Of a DNA stretch of 64,000 bases, positions 18,565-27,825 are shown in pieces. Origin of the DNA: JAGLOK01 sp963676355 (lineage in GTDB: Bacteria; Bacillota; Clostridia; Christensenellales; UMGS416); the NCBI GenBank assembly GCA_963676355.1, contig OY781093.1, forward strand, positions 1,054,001 to 1,118,000, given 5' to 3'. Both the position numbers and the translations under genes were made by a program. Each line of letters begins with the position of its first letter. Positions within the stretch are counted from its first letter, which is position 1. The notes under the pieces are model-generated. The model searched no databases. It was not told the DNA's origin and saw only the letters and a list, made by a program, of their open reading frames with translations.

Positions 18565-20103
18565 ATGAGAAATAATAAAGCATTAATAGTAGCTATCATT
18601 ATATTGTTTATTGCTATATCAAGTGTAGTATCTTCTTTTGTTATATACAAGGCTATAGGTGATGAACAAACAACTGTTGAGTTGCCATCAGCGTCTGCAA
18701 TGCCTTCTTGTTATATTCAAGAGACTCTTGAGCCAACGTTTTCACCATCTCCCACTCCAGCACCAACGCAGTTGCCAGAAAAGCCCAAATATATTTTTTA
18801 TATTATTGGCGACGGGATGGGATATTCCCATCTTTTGCTTGGATCGGTCTATGAAAAGATTAACAATGGAGATTTTTCATATACTCCCTACTGGGATATG
18901 TTTGAAATGCAAAAAGACTGTATACCAGGAAGAGAATCTGCAGGCGGCGGCACAATGCTTGCAACAGGATACGATGCAGAGATGGACAAGATAGCAGTTG
19001 ACAGAGACGGAAATGAGCTGGTGACTATTCTGGACAGAGCGTCGCAAGCTGGTATGTCAACTGGAGTGATATCGAACTCATACATAACAGATGCCACACC
19101 CGCCACTTTTTTGGTGCATACAAAAGATAGAGGACAATATCAGAATGTTATTTCTGGGATTCCTTACAGCGGAGTTGATTTTATAGCAAGCGGAGGGATG
19201 AACTACTTGCTAAGCGAAGAAGATGAAAATGAATTTGGAAGTCGCGATATATGTGGCAACAGATATAGTTTTAAAGGCCAGGAAGGTGCGAAGGATAATT
19301 ATTCCATGGAGGGATACACTTCATTATTAGGAAAGCAAGCTTCTGACTTTATTGCAGGGCCTGAAGCGTTTTCTTTCAATGCAGATAAATTGTTTATGCT
19401 ATTTGTTTCAAAAAACATGTCATATCAAAGAACAAAGTATGGAAGCAGACAAAAAGATATGGAAATTCATGAGCCGGATTTGGATGAGCTTACAACGGCT
19501 GGCATTGATTTTCTTTCAAAAAATGAAAATGGGTTTGTTTTAGTTGTGGAGGAAGCTTTAATAGATAAGGCGAGTCATAACAATTGGATGGAGATAACCT
19601 CTGTTGAAATGCACATGATAAATAGAACGCTTGGCGCTGTTTTTGAGTTTTATAATGAACATCCCTATGAAACACTTATAATTTTTACTGCAGATCATGA
19701 AACGGGTGACTTGACCTATAACGAACAATTTGCAAATAGCATCAATGACATGCATAGCGTAGATGTTAATCAAAGTGCAGATGAAATATATAATATAATA
19801 AAAGCCGAATGGGGAATAAACTTAAGTTACGATAAAATTGCTGAAAAGAAAGACACGGCAGAGCAAAATATTTGGGGAAGCTACGATAGAAACTATACGC
19901 TTTTAAACTGCTATCTGGCTGCAAGCCTTGTTATAGACAATGGGATAACTTTCACATCTAAATATCATTCATATCAAAATGTCCCTCTGTATGCTACAGG
20001 CGTAAAAGCAGAGCTGTTTTCAGGGTGCGAACACATCTATGATATTTCAACAACTATCTGTGAATTGATGGGATGGGATAAATTGCCTGAAATTATTGAG
20101 TAA
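18565..20103 (+). CDS. alkaline phosphatase family protein, membrane-anchored paralogue
   Basis: This product is about 512 residues and parallels the preceding gene throughout: IIGDGMGYSH, ESAGGGTMLATG, TPATFLVHTKDR and TADHETGDL. Instead of a lipobox it has a signal-anchor helix near residues 6-28 and a proline-rich linker with PSPTPAPTQ. I place the start at ATG 18565; an in-frame TTG at 18547 is possible, and neither has a good ribosome binding site, so translation may depend on the upstream gene 66 bases away. A tandem duplication with different anchoring is inferred. Confidence 0.85.
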   Translation: MRNNKALIVAIIILFIAISSVVSSFVIYKAIGDEQTTVELPSASAMPSCYIQETLEPTFSPSPTPAPTQLPEKPKYIFYIIGDGMGYSHLLLGSVYEKINNGDFSYTPYWDMFEMQKDCIPGRESAGGGTMLATGYDAEMDKIAVDRDGNELVTILDRASQAGMSTGVISNSYITDATPATFLVHTKDRGQYQNVISGIPYSGVDFIASGGMNYLLSEEDENEFGSRDICGNRYSFKGQEGAKDNYSMEGYTSLLGKQASDFIAGPEAFSFNADKLFMLFVSKNMSYQRTKYGSRQKDMEIHEPDLDELTTAGIDFLSKNENGFVLVVEEALIDKASHNNWMEITSVEMHMINRTLGAVFEFYNEHPYETLIIFTADHETGDLTYNEQFANSINDMHSVDVNQSADEIYNIIKAEWGINLSYDKIAEKKDTAEQNIWGSYDRNYTLLNCYLAASLVIDNGITFTSKYHSYQNVPLYATGVKAELFSGCEHIYDISTTICELMGWDKLPEIIE

Positions 20104-20359
20104 ATCTTACGATAATTTTAATATTTTATGAAGTTATTATGAAATAGTGCATAAAACGTTTTGAAAAAATGCTGTAAATATTATATTATTATATATGAGG
20201 TTATTGTAAATTAAAATTGAACGTATATTTACACAGAGATTTTTGAGAAAGATTTAAGTTCATCAAATAATGTAATTTTACAAAGGCGTAAATTCTACTG
20301 ATTGTAATATTATTGCAAAAGATTAGAACTTATAATTTGCGGAGAGATAGTACAAAACT

Positions 20360-21493
20360 ATGGATACATATAATCCAGCACTTCAAAAAATTTCACTTCT
20401 TGAGAAGGTAGTGGAATCCATGAATGAGATGGTCTGTGTTGTGGATAAACACGGCGAGGTTATCTACTCTAACGCAAAAATGGAAAAGGTAATCGGAACA
20501 AAGCCTTCAAGGAAATGCCCTGGAAAGTTGGGCAGAAATGATTGCGAAAACTGCTATGCAAAATCATGCATTGAGCAGGAACGGCCTCAGAATACAACTT
20601 TCGAGTTGAACGGAAGGGTATATAATGTAGCGATTTCTCCACTTCGTGATGAAGAGGGAAATGTATTGAGTGCATTGGAAGTTTGGAGTGATGTTACAGG
20701 AGAGCAGAGACTCAAAGAGAGGCTTTCTGTTCAAAATGGGCTTTTAAAAAGCGATTTAAAGCTGGCGAGCATGCTTCAGCAATCAATGCTTCCTTATGAG
20801 ATAGATAACATAAGTGGTGCGAGATTTGATATGGTGTATTATCCCTGTGAAGACGTCGGAGGAGATTTTTATGATGTCTTTGTTTTGGATGAGGATACCG
20901 TTGTGTTTTACATAGCAGATGTTTCAGGCCATGGAGTATCAGCTGCTATGCTCACAGTATTTTTCTCGCAGGCAGTTAAGTCTGTTATGCAATCAGGAGC
21001 TGAATCTGTTGAGCCTGATGATGTGTTGAGAGAAGTCTGGAATAGATTTATGAACATCGATTTACAGGAACATTTATATATAACGGCATGGCTGGGTGTG
21101 TTAAACACAAAAACAGGTGAATTGAAATATTCAAATGCAGGACATGTAGCTTCGCCAATTATGTATGATGGCGAAAAAATTGAGCAGCTTGAAGTTATCG
21201 GGTTTCCTGTGTGCAGATGGATTGCAAAGCCGAATTTTACAAAAAAGGCTGTTGTTTTGCCTAAAGGGGCAAGGGTTCTTTTATATACAGACGGACTTAG
21301 CGATGCGTGGAGAATGCTGGAGGACTCTAGAGACAAATCTTACTTTGATACACCTGAAAAACTGGCTGAAAGCTGCATAAGAATGAGTAACTTCAGTGAG
21401 ATTTTGGAATCAATATGGAATGGTGTGAATTTCTTTGACTATGAGTTGAAATTGAGCGATGATGTTGCTATGCTTGTAGTTGAGAGAACATGA
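20360..21493 (+). CDS. PAS domain - PP2C (RsbU/SpoIIE-like) phosphatase
   Basis: The 377-residue protein has a PAS domain (about 10-120) and a PP2C phosphatase domain (about 140-377) with EDVGGDFYDV, ADVSGHGVSAAM and YTDGLSDA metal motifs. The PAS core contains a cysteine cluster (CPGKLGRNDCENC plus AKSC) that could bind metal or sense redox. Such enzymes dephosphorylate anti-anti-sigma factors. No sigma or anti-sigma gene is nearby. It ends 13 bases before cdaA, so it is probably in the same operon, an uncommon partner. A 256-base gene-free leader precedes it with no obvious regulatory RNA. Confidence 0.88.
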   Translation: MDTYNPALQKISLLEKVVESMNEMVCVVDKHGEVIYSNAKMEKVIGTKPSRKCPGKLGRNDCENCYAKSCIEQERPQNTTFELNGRVYNVAISPLRDEEGNVLSALEVWSDVTGEQRLKERLSVQNGLLKSDLKLASMLQQSMLPYEIDNISGARFDMVYYPCEDVGGDFYDVFVLDEDTVVFYIADVSGHGVSAAMLTVFFSQAVKSVMQSGAESVEPDDVLREVWNRFMNIDLQEHLYITAWLGVLNTKTGELKYSNAGHVASPIMYDGEKIEQLEVIGFPVCRWIAKPNFTKKAVVLPKGARVLLYTDGLSDAWRMLEDSRDKSYFDTPEKLAESCIRMSNFSEILESIWNGVNFFDYELKLSDDVAMLVVERT

Positions 21494-21506
21494 CGGAGGG
21501 TATAAC

Positions 21507-22355
21507 TTGAGCGGAATTTGGACATATGTCAGAGATTTATTTCCCCAGGGCGAATGGTACTGGGATTTTATTGACATAATAATTGTTGCAGTAATAATAT
21601 ATCAGCTATTAAAGCTAACAAGGCAGACGCGAGCTTTTCAAGTTCTCAAAGGTTTTGGTCTTATTATTTTGGCATCACTGGTTAGCCAGTGGCTCCAGTT
21701 AAGTGCCCTTTCCTGGGTGTCAAACTATGTGTTGTCCGCAGGTGCTGTTGTGCTGGTTATTTTATTCCAGCCTGAATTAAGAAGAACCTTGGAAAAAATC
21801 GGACGCGGCAGACTTCTTTCAAAAGAAGCGTTTTCAAGACCTGAGTCCACTGATGAAGAAACTGTTAACCAAATTATAAGGTCGGTGCAAAGAATGTCCG
21901 GCAACCATGTTGGTGCGCTTATTGTAATACAGAGACTAGAAAGGCTTGGGGAAGTCATAGAAAATGGAACTGCGCTTTATGCAAATCTTTCAAGCCAACT
22001 TATTGAAAATATTTTCACGCCTAACACGCCATTACATGATGGTGCAATAATCGTTAAAGGATCAACAATTGTAGCCGCAGGATGCTTTTTACCTATGACA
22101 TCCGATCCTTATCTTGAACAGGAGATGGGCACTCGGCACAGAGCTGCTTTAGGTATGTCTGAAAATTCAGATGCTTTAATAATTGTTGTATCGGAAGAAA
22201 CGGGTGTTGTGTCTGTAGTTGAAGGCGGACAGATTACAAGGTATATAGACAGCAGTAAACTAAGGGAAATTTTGAATAAAATATATGAACCAGAGCAACA
22301 AAAAAGACCATTTGGAATCTTTAGAAGGGGGAAAAAAGATGAGCAAGAAGAATAA
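21507..22355 (+). CDS. cdaA: diadenylate cyclase CdaA
   Basis: The 282-residue protein has three N-terminal transmembrane helices (about 20-85) and a DAC domain with HDGAII (DGA at 178-180) and GTRHRAALG (RHR at 210-212), the catalytic motifs for making c-di-AMP from two ATP. I chose TTG 21507, which has GGAGGG six bases upstream, over an in-frame ATG-like start inside the previous gene. It overlaps the ybbR start. CdaA acts at the membrane and is controlled by YbbR/CdaR. Confidence 0.95.
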   Translation: MSGIWTYVRDLFPQGEWYWDFIDIIIVAVIIYQLLKLTRQTRAFQVLKGFGLIILASLVSQWLQLSALSWVSNYVLSAGAVVLVILFQPELRRTLEKIGRGRLLSKEAFSRPESTDEETVNQIIRSVQRMSGNHVGALIVIQRLERLGEVIENGTALYANLSSQLIENIFTPNTPLHDGAIIVKGSTIVAAGCFLPMTSDPYLEQEMGTRHRAALGMSENSDALIIVVSEETGVVSVVEGGQITRYIDSSKLREILNKIYEPEQQKRPFGIFRRGKKDEQEE

Positions 22356-23589
22356 TTTCTTTTCATTCCTTTGGCGAAAGATTCACCACAACTGGGGGCT
22401 TAAAATATTGTCTATATTTTTTGCTATAGTTTTGTGGAACTCGGCCGTTATTGAAGAAAATCCAAAAGTGAATAAGACTTATGATAATGTGCCAATTACA
22501 ATAATAAACGATCAGAATTTAAAAGATAATGGTCTTGCGCTTGTGGCAAGCAGGTCTTCTTATGTAAATACAGCAAGAGTTTCGCTTAACATAAATAGAA
22601 ATGACATAAATAGCTTTGATGAGAGCACTTTGTGGGTGCAGCTTGATTTATCACGAGTAACAGGCGTGGGCACTCATGAGATAAAACTTAACTCTACGTC
22701 ACCAAATGTGGAACGTATATATCCTGAAAGTATAGTAGTTGAGGTGGATGAACGTGCAAATAGAGTAATCCCTGTAGAATGCGAAGTGGTGGGTGCTGTT
22801 AAAAGCGGATACCACAGGAGTGCACTATCGATGACTCCGAACACAATACAGGTGTCAGGTGCGAAATCTATATTGGAAAAAATCGACACGGCATATTTAA
22901 AGTTGGATTTAACTGACATGTCAGAGTCGATAAATACGTCAAAAGGATATACTTTTGTAGACGTAAACGGAACGGCAATTGATGCTTCTGCACTGGATAT
23001 TTCAATAGACAGTGTGGCATTAAGAATGGATATTACACCAACTAAGCAGGTGCTTTTAAGCCCGTCTATTTTAGGACAGGATGACATCATGGAAGGCTAT
23101 GAGATATCTGAAATAGTTATTGAACCTGAAAATGTTATGATAACAGGTGAGGAAGATGCGCTAGAAGGACTTACATTTATTAAACTTGAGCCTATAGATA
23201 TAACTGGTCAGTCGGAAAATGTTTTTGTTCAGGAACTAAACATTCTTGCGCCGGACGGAGTAACTGTGTTGGATGTCGAGAAGGCATCACTTCTGGTTAA
23301 GATACAAGAAAAGATGAAGCAGGTAAGCTTTGAGCAGGTGGATATTGAGCTGCGGAATATACCGGAGGGAATGAGTCCGGTAGATTTCAGTGAAATGTTG
23401 GATATCACCGTTATAGCCCCAGCCACGCTTATAGAAAACATTGTGGCAAATCATATTACGCTTTATGTTGATTTGACTGGGGCGGAAGTAGGCGAGAATA
23501 CATTGCCGATATTATTTGAAGCGCCGGAAGAGTACAGAGTTAAAGATGTGATTTTACCAGAAGATACTGTAACTGTTACTTTGGAATAA
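22339..23589 (+). CDS. cdaR: YbbR domain protein (CdaR)
   Basis: The 416-residue protein has one N-terminal transmembrane helix (about 19-38) and a long extracytoplasmic part made of four YbbR-type beta repeats (about 40-410). CdaR is the membrane partner of CdaA. ATG 22339 is preceded by AGGGGG, and it overlaps cdaA by 17 bases. The glmM gene that normally follows in Bacillota is absent; a COG2509 FAD protein is in its place. Confidence 0.92.
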   Translation: MSKKNNFFSFLWRKIHHNWGLKILSIFFAIVLWNSAVIEENPKVNKTYDNVPITIINDQNLKDNGLALVASRSSYVNTARVSLNINRNDINSFDESTLWVQLDLSRVTGVGTHEIKLNSTSPNVERIYPESIVVEVDERANRVIPVECEVVGAVKSGYHRSALSMTPNTIQVSGAKSILEKIDTAYLKLDLTDMSESINTSKGYTFVDVNGTAIDASALDISIDSVALRMDITPTKQVLLSPSILGQDDIMEGYEISEIVIEPENVMITGEEDALEGLTFIKLEPIDITGQSENVFVQELNILAPDGVTVLDVEKASLLVKIQEKMKQVSFEQVDIELRNIPEGMSPVDFSEMLDITVIAPATLIENIVANHITLYVDLTGAEVGENTLPILFEAPEEYRVKDVILPEDTVTVTLE

Positions 23590-23590
23590 C

Positions 23591-25168
23591 ATGATACGCA
23601 TAACAAATGTTAAGCTTTCTTTGGATGAAAGCGATTTGTCCCTTGCTGCAAGCAAAGCATTAATGATTGACAGCGAAGAAGTGCTCGGCGTAGATATCGT
23701 GAAAAGATCTATCGATGCCCGCTTTGGAGATGTTAAGTTCATTTACACATTGGATGTGAAAACGGCATCAGATGAAGCAGGGATAATTTCCAATATAAAA
23801 AATGCAACAGATACACCAGCACGCAAAGCTTGGCATATAAGTCAGGGAAATGTTGTTTTAAATACGAGACCTATAGTTGTTGGAGCAGGCCCTGCAGGGC
23901 TGTTTGCGGCACTTATGCTTTCTGAATACGGATTTAAACCGTGTGTTCTGGAGCGTGGCAAGAAAGTGGAGGAGAGGTCAAAGGATGTTGATTTGTTCTT
24001 TGAATCAGGAGAACTTGCTACTGAAAGTAACATATGTTTTGGAGAAGGTGGAGCAGGCACATTTTCGGACGGAAAGCTCAAAACGAGAATAAGTGATCCA
24101 AGATGTTTCTTTGTTTTAAAAACGCTTAGGGATATGGGTGCACCGTCTGATATACTATATGATTCAAATGCTCATGTCGGAACAGATATTTTGAAAGTTG
24201 TAATCTCCAATATTAGAAAAAAAATAATAGAAAATGGCGGTGAATTTATTTTCAATGCCAAAGTTGTTGGCATCAAAATAAAGGATGATAAGATAGAATC
24301 ACTGTCGTACAATGACGTGGATATTGATGCAGAAGCTGCAGTTTTTGCCATAGGTCATTCGGCAAGGGATACATATGAGATGCTCCACGAAAAGGGCGTC
24401 GAAATGTCAAAAAAGACATTTGCAATGGGATTGCGAATTGAGCATCCAAGAAATATTATAGACAAAGCAATGTACCACAGATACGCAGGGCACAAGAAGT
24501 TGGGCGCAGCAAATTACGGTCTTAATGTTAAAGCGGGGAATGCAAATGCATACACTTTTTGCATGTGTCCAGGTGGTGTGGTTGTAAACTCTGCAAGCGA
24601 GCAGGGTATGGTTTGCGTGAATGGTATGAGTTGGCACAAAAGAGATGGAGAAAACTCAAATAGTGCATTAGTAACACAGATAACTCCTGAAATGGTTAAA
24701 GGAGAGCATCCGTTAGCTGGAATTGAGTATCAAAGGTTTTATGAGAAAGAGGCTTTTAAACTAGGCGGAGGAGATTATAGCATTCCTGCAATAAGAGTGG
24801 CGGACTTTCTTCAAGGAAATAAACCTCATAAATTTGATGTAATGCCGACGGCAAGACCTAATACGATTCCTTGTGATATAAAAAAGGCTTTACCCAAGCA
24901 TGTGTTTGATACATTAAAGCTGGCAATTCCAGAGATGGGCAAAAGAATAAATGGGTTTGATATGGGTGGGGCAGTTTTAAGTGCAGTTGAAACAAGAACA
25001 TCTTCCCCCGTCAGGATACTTAGGGATACTGATATGCAGTCGCAATCTGTTAAAGGACTGTACCCAGTTGGAGAGGGCGCGGGTTATGCAGGCGGAATAG
25101 TTTCATCCGCAGTGGATGGTTTGAAGGCTGCAGAAGCGATTATATCAAAATTTAAGTTGGTCAAATGA
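23591..25168 (+). CDS. FAD-dependent oxidoreductase, COG2509 type
   Basis: The 525-residue protein has a small N-terminal domain (about 1-90) and an FAD-binding Rossmann motif VVGAGPAGLFAALM near residue 97. It then has the family hallmarks GEGGAGTFSDGKL, CMCPGGVVV and PVGEGAGYAGGI. These proteins are annotated as NAD(FAD)-utilising dehydrogenases of unknown substrate. It begins one base after the ybbR stop, so it belongs to the cda operon. Confidence 0.9.
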   Translation: MIRITNVKLSLDESDLSLAASKALMIDSEEVLGVDIVKRSIDARFGDVKFIYTLDVKTASDEAGIISNIKNATDTPARKAWHISQGNVVLNTRPIVVGAGPAGLFAALMLSEYGFKPCVLERGKKVEERSKDVDLFFESGELATESNICFGEGGAGTFSDGKLKTRISDPRCFFVLKTLRDMGAPSDILYDSNAHVGTDILKVVISNIRKKIIENGGEFIFNAKVVGIKIKDDKIESLSYNDVDIDAEAAVFAIGHSARDTYEMLHEKGVEMSKKTFAMGLRIEHPRNIIDKAMYHRYAGHKKLGAANYGLNVKAGNANAYTFCMCPGGVVVNSASEQGMVCVNGMSWHKRDGENSNSALVTQITPEMVKGEHPLAGIEYQRFYEKEAFKLGGGDYSIPAIRVADFLQGNKPHKFDVMPTARPNTIPCDIKKALPKHVFDTLKLAIPEMGKRINGFDMGGAVLSAVETRTSSPVRILRDTDMQSQSVKGLYPVGEGAGYAGGIVSSAVDGLKAAEAIISKFKLVK

Positions 25169-25253
25169 TAATTAATTTGAACTTTTGATTATTTTATATG
25201 TGATGTGTTAAAATAGCGTGGTAAACCTTTATGGTTTTGAAAGGAACATATAA

Positions 25254-25562
25254 ATGTTTGAAAAAATATCAGAATGGGGACTTGTGAAATTTTTTGGGTC
25301 ACTTGTAAATCCCGATTTTTTAGGAAAGAAAATAGATAAGGTTTTAGAGCTTTATAACAGCAATTCCTTTATGAGCGCGGCAAAGCGTTTGTTTTTCTGG
25401 GCTATATTTATAATTATTTTGGCAACAGTTATAGATTTAACATTTTATTGGCTGAGACAGGACCAAAAAAATACACTTGAAAAAGCAAAGCGCGTTTTCT
25501 TGGAGTACAAAAATAAACTTCTCGGCAGCTCATCGAATAAAGGAAGGCAAAGCAGAAGGTAA
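25254..25562 (+). CDS. small membrane protein of unknown function
   Basis: The 102-residue protein has an amphipathic N-terminal half, one transmembrane helix (about residues 46-66) and a basic, charged cytoplasmic tail ending in RQSRR. I do not recognise a family. AAGGAAC precedes the ATG, and its stop overlaps the next gene by one base (TAATG), so it is co-expressed with the ParA-like ATPase. Confidence 0.7.
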   Translation: MFEKISEWGLVKFFGSLVNPDFLGKKIDKVLELYNSNSFMSAAKRLFFWAIFIIILATVIDLTFYWLRQDQKNTLEKAKRVFLEYKNKLLGSSSNKGRQSRR

Positions 25563-26245
25563 TGGCAAGAATCACAATATATTTAGGACACTACGGATCC
25601 GGTAAAACAGAGCTTTCGATTTCTAAGGCTTTTTCACTAAAAGAGCAGGGTCTTGATGTTGTGCTTGTTGACTTAGATATTGTAAATCCTTATTTTCGCT
25701 CAGGGGAACAAAAGTCGAAGCTTGAAGAAGCGGGAATTAGGGTTATTATGCCAACATTTGAAGGCACTAATGTAGCAGTTCCTTCGCTTCCGGCGGAAAC
25801 TAATATGATTTTTGAAAATAAGAATATTCATGCGGTTATTGACGTTGGCGGATCTCCCTCCGGAGCAGCCGCACTCGGAAGATACAGCCAAATGATACTT
25901 AGGGAAGACTATGAGACTGTATTTGTAATAAACACTATGAGACCGTTTACCACAACTGCGGAAGATATTTTTAGAATATCAAAAGAGATAGAACATAAAT
26001 GCAGGCTTAATATAAAAAGCGTTGTAAACAACACTAATGTTGCAATGGATACTACGCATGAAATGGTTGAAGATGCTCAGATAATAGTTGAAGATGCCTC
26101 GGAGCTTATGAATGCACAGATGACAGAAATTTGCGCTATGCCTGAAATTATTGACACATTTTCGCAAGAATTTAAAGATAAATATAAAAGCAAAATAAAG
26201 CCTATAAAAATTCATATGCGTCCTTTATGGTTGGATGAAAAGTAA
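25562..26245 (+). CDS. P-loop ATPase of the CobQ/MinD/ParA superfamily
   Basis: The 227-residue protein has Walker A GHYGSGKTE near residues 8-16, VVLVDLDIVNPYFR (Walker A'-like aspartates) and VIDVGGSPSG (Walker B region). It lacks the deviant KGGxGKT signature of true ParA and has no DNA-binding domain. Homologues commonly stand before ferredoxin-oxidoreductase genes in Clostridia, and korDABC follows here. A role in cofactor or complex assembly is a guess. Confidence 0.82.
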   Translation: MARITIYLGHYGSGKTELSISKAFSLKEQGLDVVLVDLDIVNPYFRSGEQKSKLEEAGIRVIMPTFEGTNVAVPSLPAETNMIFENKNIHAVIDVGGSPSGAAALGRYSQMILREDYETVFVINTMRPFTTTAEDIFRISKEIEHKCRLNIKSVVNNTNVAMDTTHEMVEDAQIIVEDASELMNAQMTEICAMPEIIDTFSQEFKDKYKSKIKPIKIHMRPLWLDEK

Positions 26246-26377
26246 TTTACTATATTCAGGGGCTTTCATTTTTAATTTAAATCATCAAATACACAATTCA
26301 CTTTATGTTTCTTGTCCTTAATATAATAAGGATAAAATCAAAATTACATTATTATTATTAATATCGAGTTCATACTT

Positions 26378-26405
26378 TTGCATTCAAAGTTTTATAGAGT
26401 ATAAT
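26378..26405 (+). promoter_or_regulatory. promoter of the korDABC operon
   Basis: TTGCAT and TATAAT are spaced by 16 bp, about 50 bases before korD. Confidence 0.55.
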
Positions 26406-26457
26406 GTTAATGGTAAGTTAATCAAACTATTCAACATTAAAATAAAGGGGGTAGTGA

Positions 26458-26664
26458 ATGCCAAAGGTAATTATTGATATCAATAAATGCAAAGGCTGTG
26501 GGCTATGCGTTGAGGCATGTCCAAAGCAGATTTTAAAGCTTGATAGTAAGAAAATTAATATCAAAGGTTATCATCCATCATCTTGTATTGATATGGATAA
26601 ATGCATTGGCTGTGCTTTATGCGCAACGATGTGTCCAGATTTATGCATAAAAGTGGAAAAATAG
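26458..26664 (+). CDS. korD: 2-oxoacid:ferredoxin oxidoreductase delta subunit (2x[4Fe-4S])
   Basis: The 68-residue ferredoxin has two cysteine motifs, CKGCGLCVEACPK and CIGCALCATMCPD, for two [4Fe-4S] clusters. It passes electrons from the TPP-containing core to ferredoxin. AAAGGGGG precedes the ATG. About 96 bases of AT-rich sequence with an imperfect inverted repeat separate it from korA. Confidence 0.92.
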   Translation: MPKVIIDINKCKGCGLCVEACPKQILKLDSKKINIKGYHPSSCIDMDKCIGCALCATMCPDLCIKVEK

Positions 26665-26760
26665 AATACAAAAAAATAGCACAGCGCAGTTATATCATAC
26701 ATTCGCAATTATTATTCATATTAGAACTGCACAGTGCGATTATTCTTTACGGAGGAAATA

Positions 26761-27825
26761 ATGGCAAAACAATTGTTAAAAGGCAATGAAGCAATTGCCG
26801 AAGCCGCCATAATGGCGGGTTGCAGACACTTTTTTGGCTATCCTATTACTCCTCAGAATCAGATTCCCGAGTACATGGCGAGGCGTATGCCTCAAGTAGA
26901 CGGGTGTTTTCTGCAGGCTGAGAGTGAAGTGGCGGCCATCAACATGGTATACGGAGCAGCAGGATCCGGAGCAAGAGTGATGACTTCATCATCGTCTCCC
27001 GGTATATCTCTAAAACAAGAAGGTATTTCATATATCGCAGGAGCGGAGCTTCCGTGCCTCATTGTAAACATAGTGCGCGGTGGACCGGGGCTTGGCGGTA
27101 TTCAGCCTGCGCAGTCTGATTATTTTCAGGCTACAAGAGGCGGAGGACATGGCGATTACCGCACTGTTGTTCTTGCGCCAGCATCGGTGCAGGAAGCAGT
27201 GGAGCTTACGATGGAAGGCTTTGATATAGCTGATGAATACAGAATTCCTGTGATGCTTCTAGGGGACGGTATGCTTGGACAGATGATGGAACCTGTTGAG
27301 TTTGGGACATATACTCCCAGAAAAAAGGTGGAAAAACCTTGGTCAACCGACGGAACAAAATTTAAAAGAGAGCCTAATATAATAAACTCGCTTTATATCG
27401 ATCCTGAAGACTTACAGGAAGTGAACAACAGGATTTTTAGGACTCACGATGCAATAAAAGAAAACGAAACAAAATTCGAAAAATATAATACTGATGATTG
27501 CGATGTTCTCATAGTAGCATATGGAACGACATCGCGAATTGTAAAAAGTGCTATTGAAATGGCTAATAAAGAAGGTATAAAAATTGGGCTTTTAAGACCG
27601 ATAACTCTTTGGCCGTATCCTTATGATGCAGTAAGAGAAATTGCAGAGCAAGAAAGCGTGAAACATGTTATGAGTGTAGAGCTTTCAGGCGGACAAATGA
27701 TAGATGATGTAAAAATCGCAGTAAACGGGATAAAACCTGTGTCATTTTATGGAACAACAGGCGGAGTTGTATTTGTTTCCGAAGATGTAGTTGATGCTGT
27801 TAAATCAGTTATGGGAGGTGCGTAA
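26761..27825 (+). CDS. korA: 2-oxoacid:ferredoxin oxidoreductase alpha subunit
   Basis: The 354-residue protein starts with KGNEAIAEAAIMAGCRHFFGYPITPQ and has SEVAAINMVYGAAGSGARVMTSSSSPG and RGGPGLGG, typical of the alpha subunit (Pfam POR_N and PFOR_II). The enzyme oxidatively decarboxylates a 2-oxoacid to acyl-CoA with ferredoxin as acceptor; 2-oxoglutarate or branched-chain 2-oxoacids are the likely substrates. ATG 26761 is preceded by GGAGG. The stop overlaps korB by one base. Confidence 0.92.
   Translation: MAKQLLKGNEAIAEAAIMAGCRHFFGYPITPQNQIPEYMARRMPQVDGCFLQAESEVAAINMVYGAAGSGARVMTSSSSPGISLKQEGISYIAGAELPCLIVNIVRGGPGLGGIQPAQSDYFQATRGGGHGDYRTVVLAPASVQEAVELTMEGFDIADEYRIPVMLLGDGMLGQMMEPVEFGTYTPRKKVEKPWSTDGTKFKREPNIINSLYIDPEDLQEVNNRIFRTHDAIKENETKFEKYNTDDCDVLIVAYGTTSRIVKSAIEMANKEGIKIGLLRPITLWPYPYDAVREIAEQESVKHVMSVELSGGQMIDDVKIAVNGIKPVSFYGTTGGVVFVSEDVVDAVKSVMGGA

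Noticed and set aside
26665..26760. Attenuator or terminator between korD and korA
   Set aside because: The inverted repeat (GCAGTT/AACTGC with mismatches) is weak and has no T-run.
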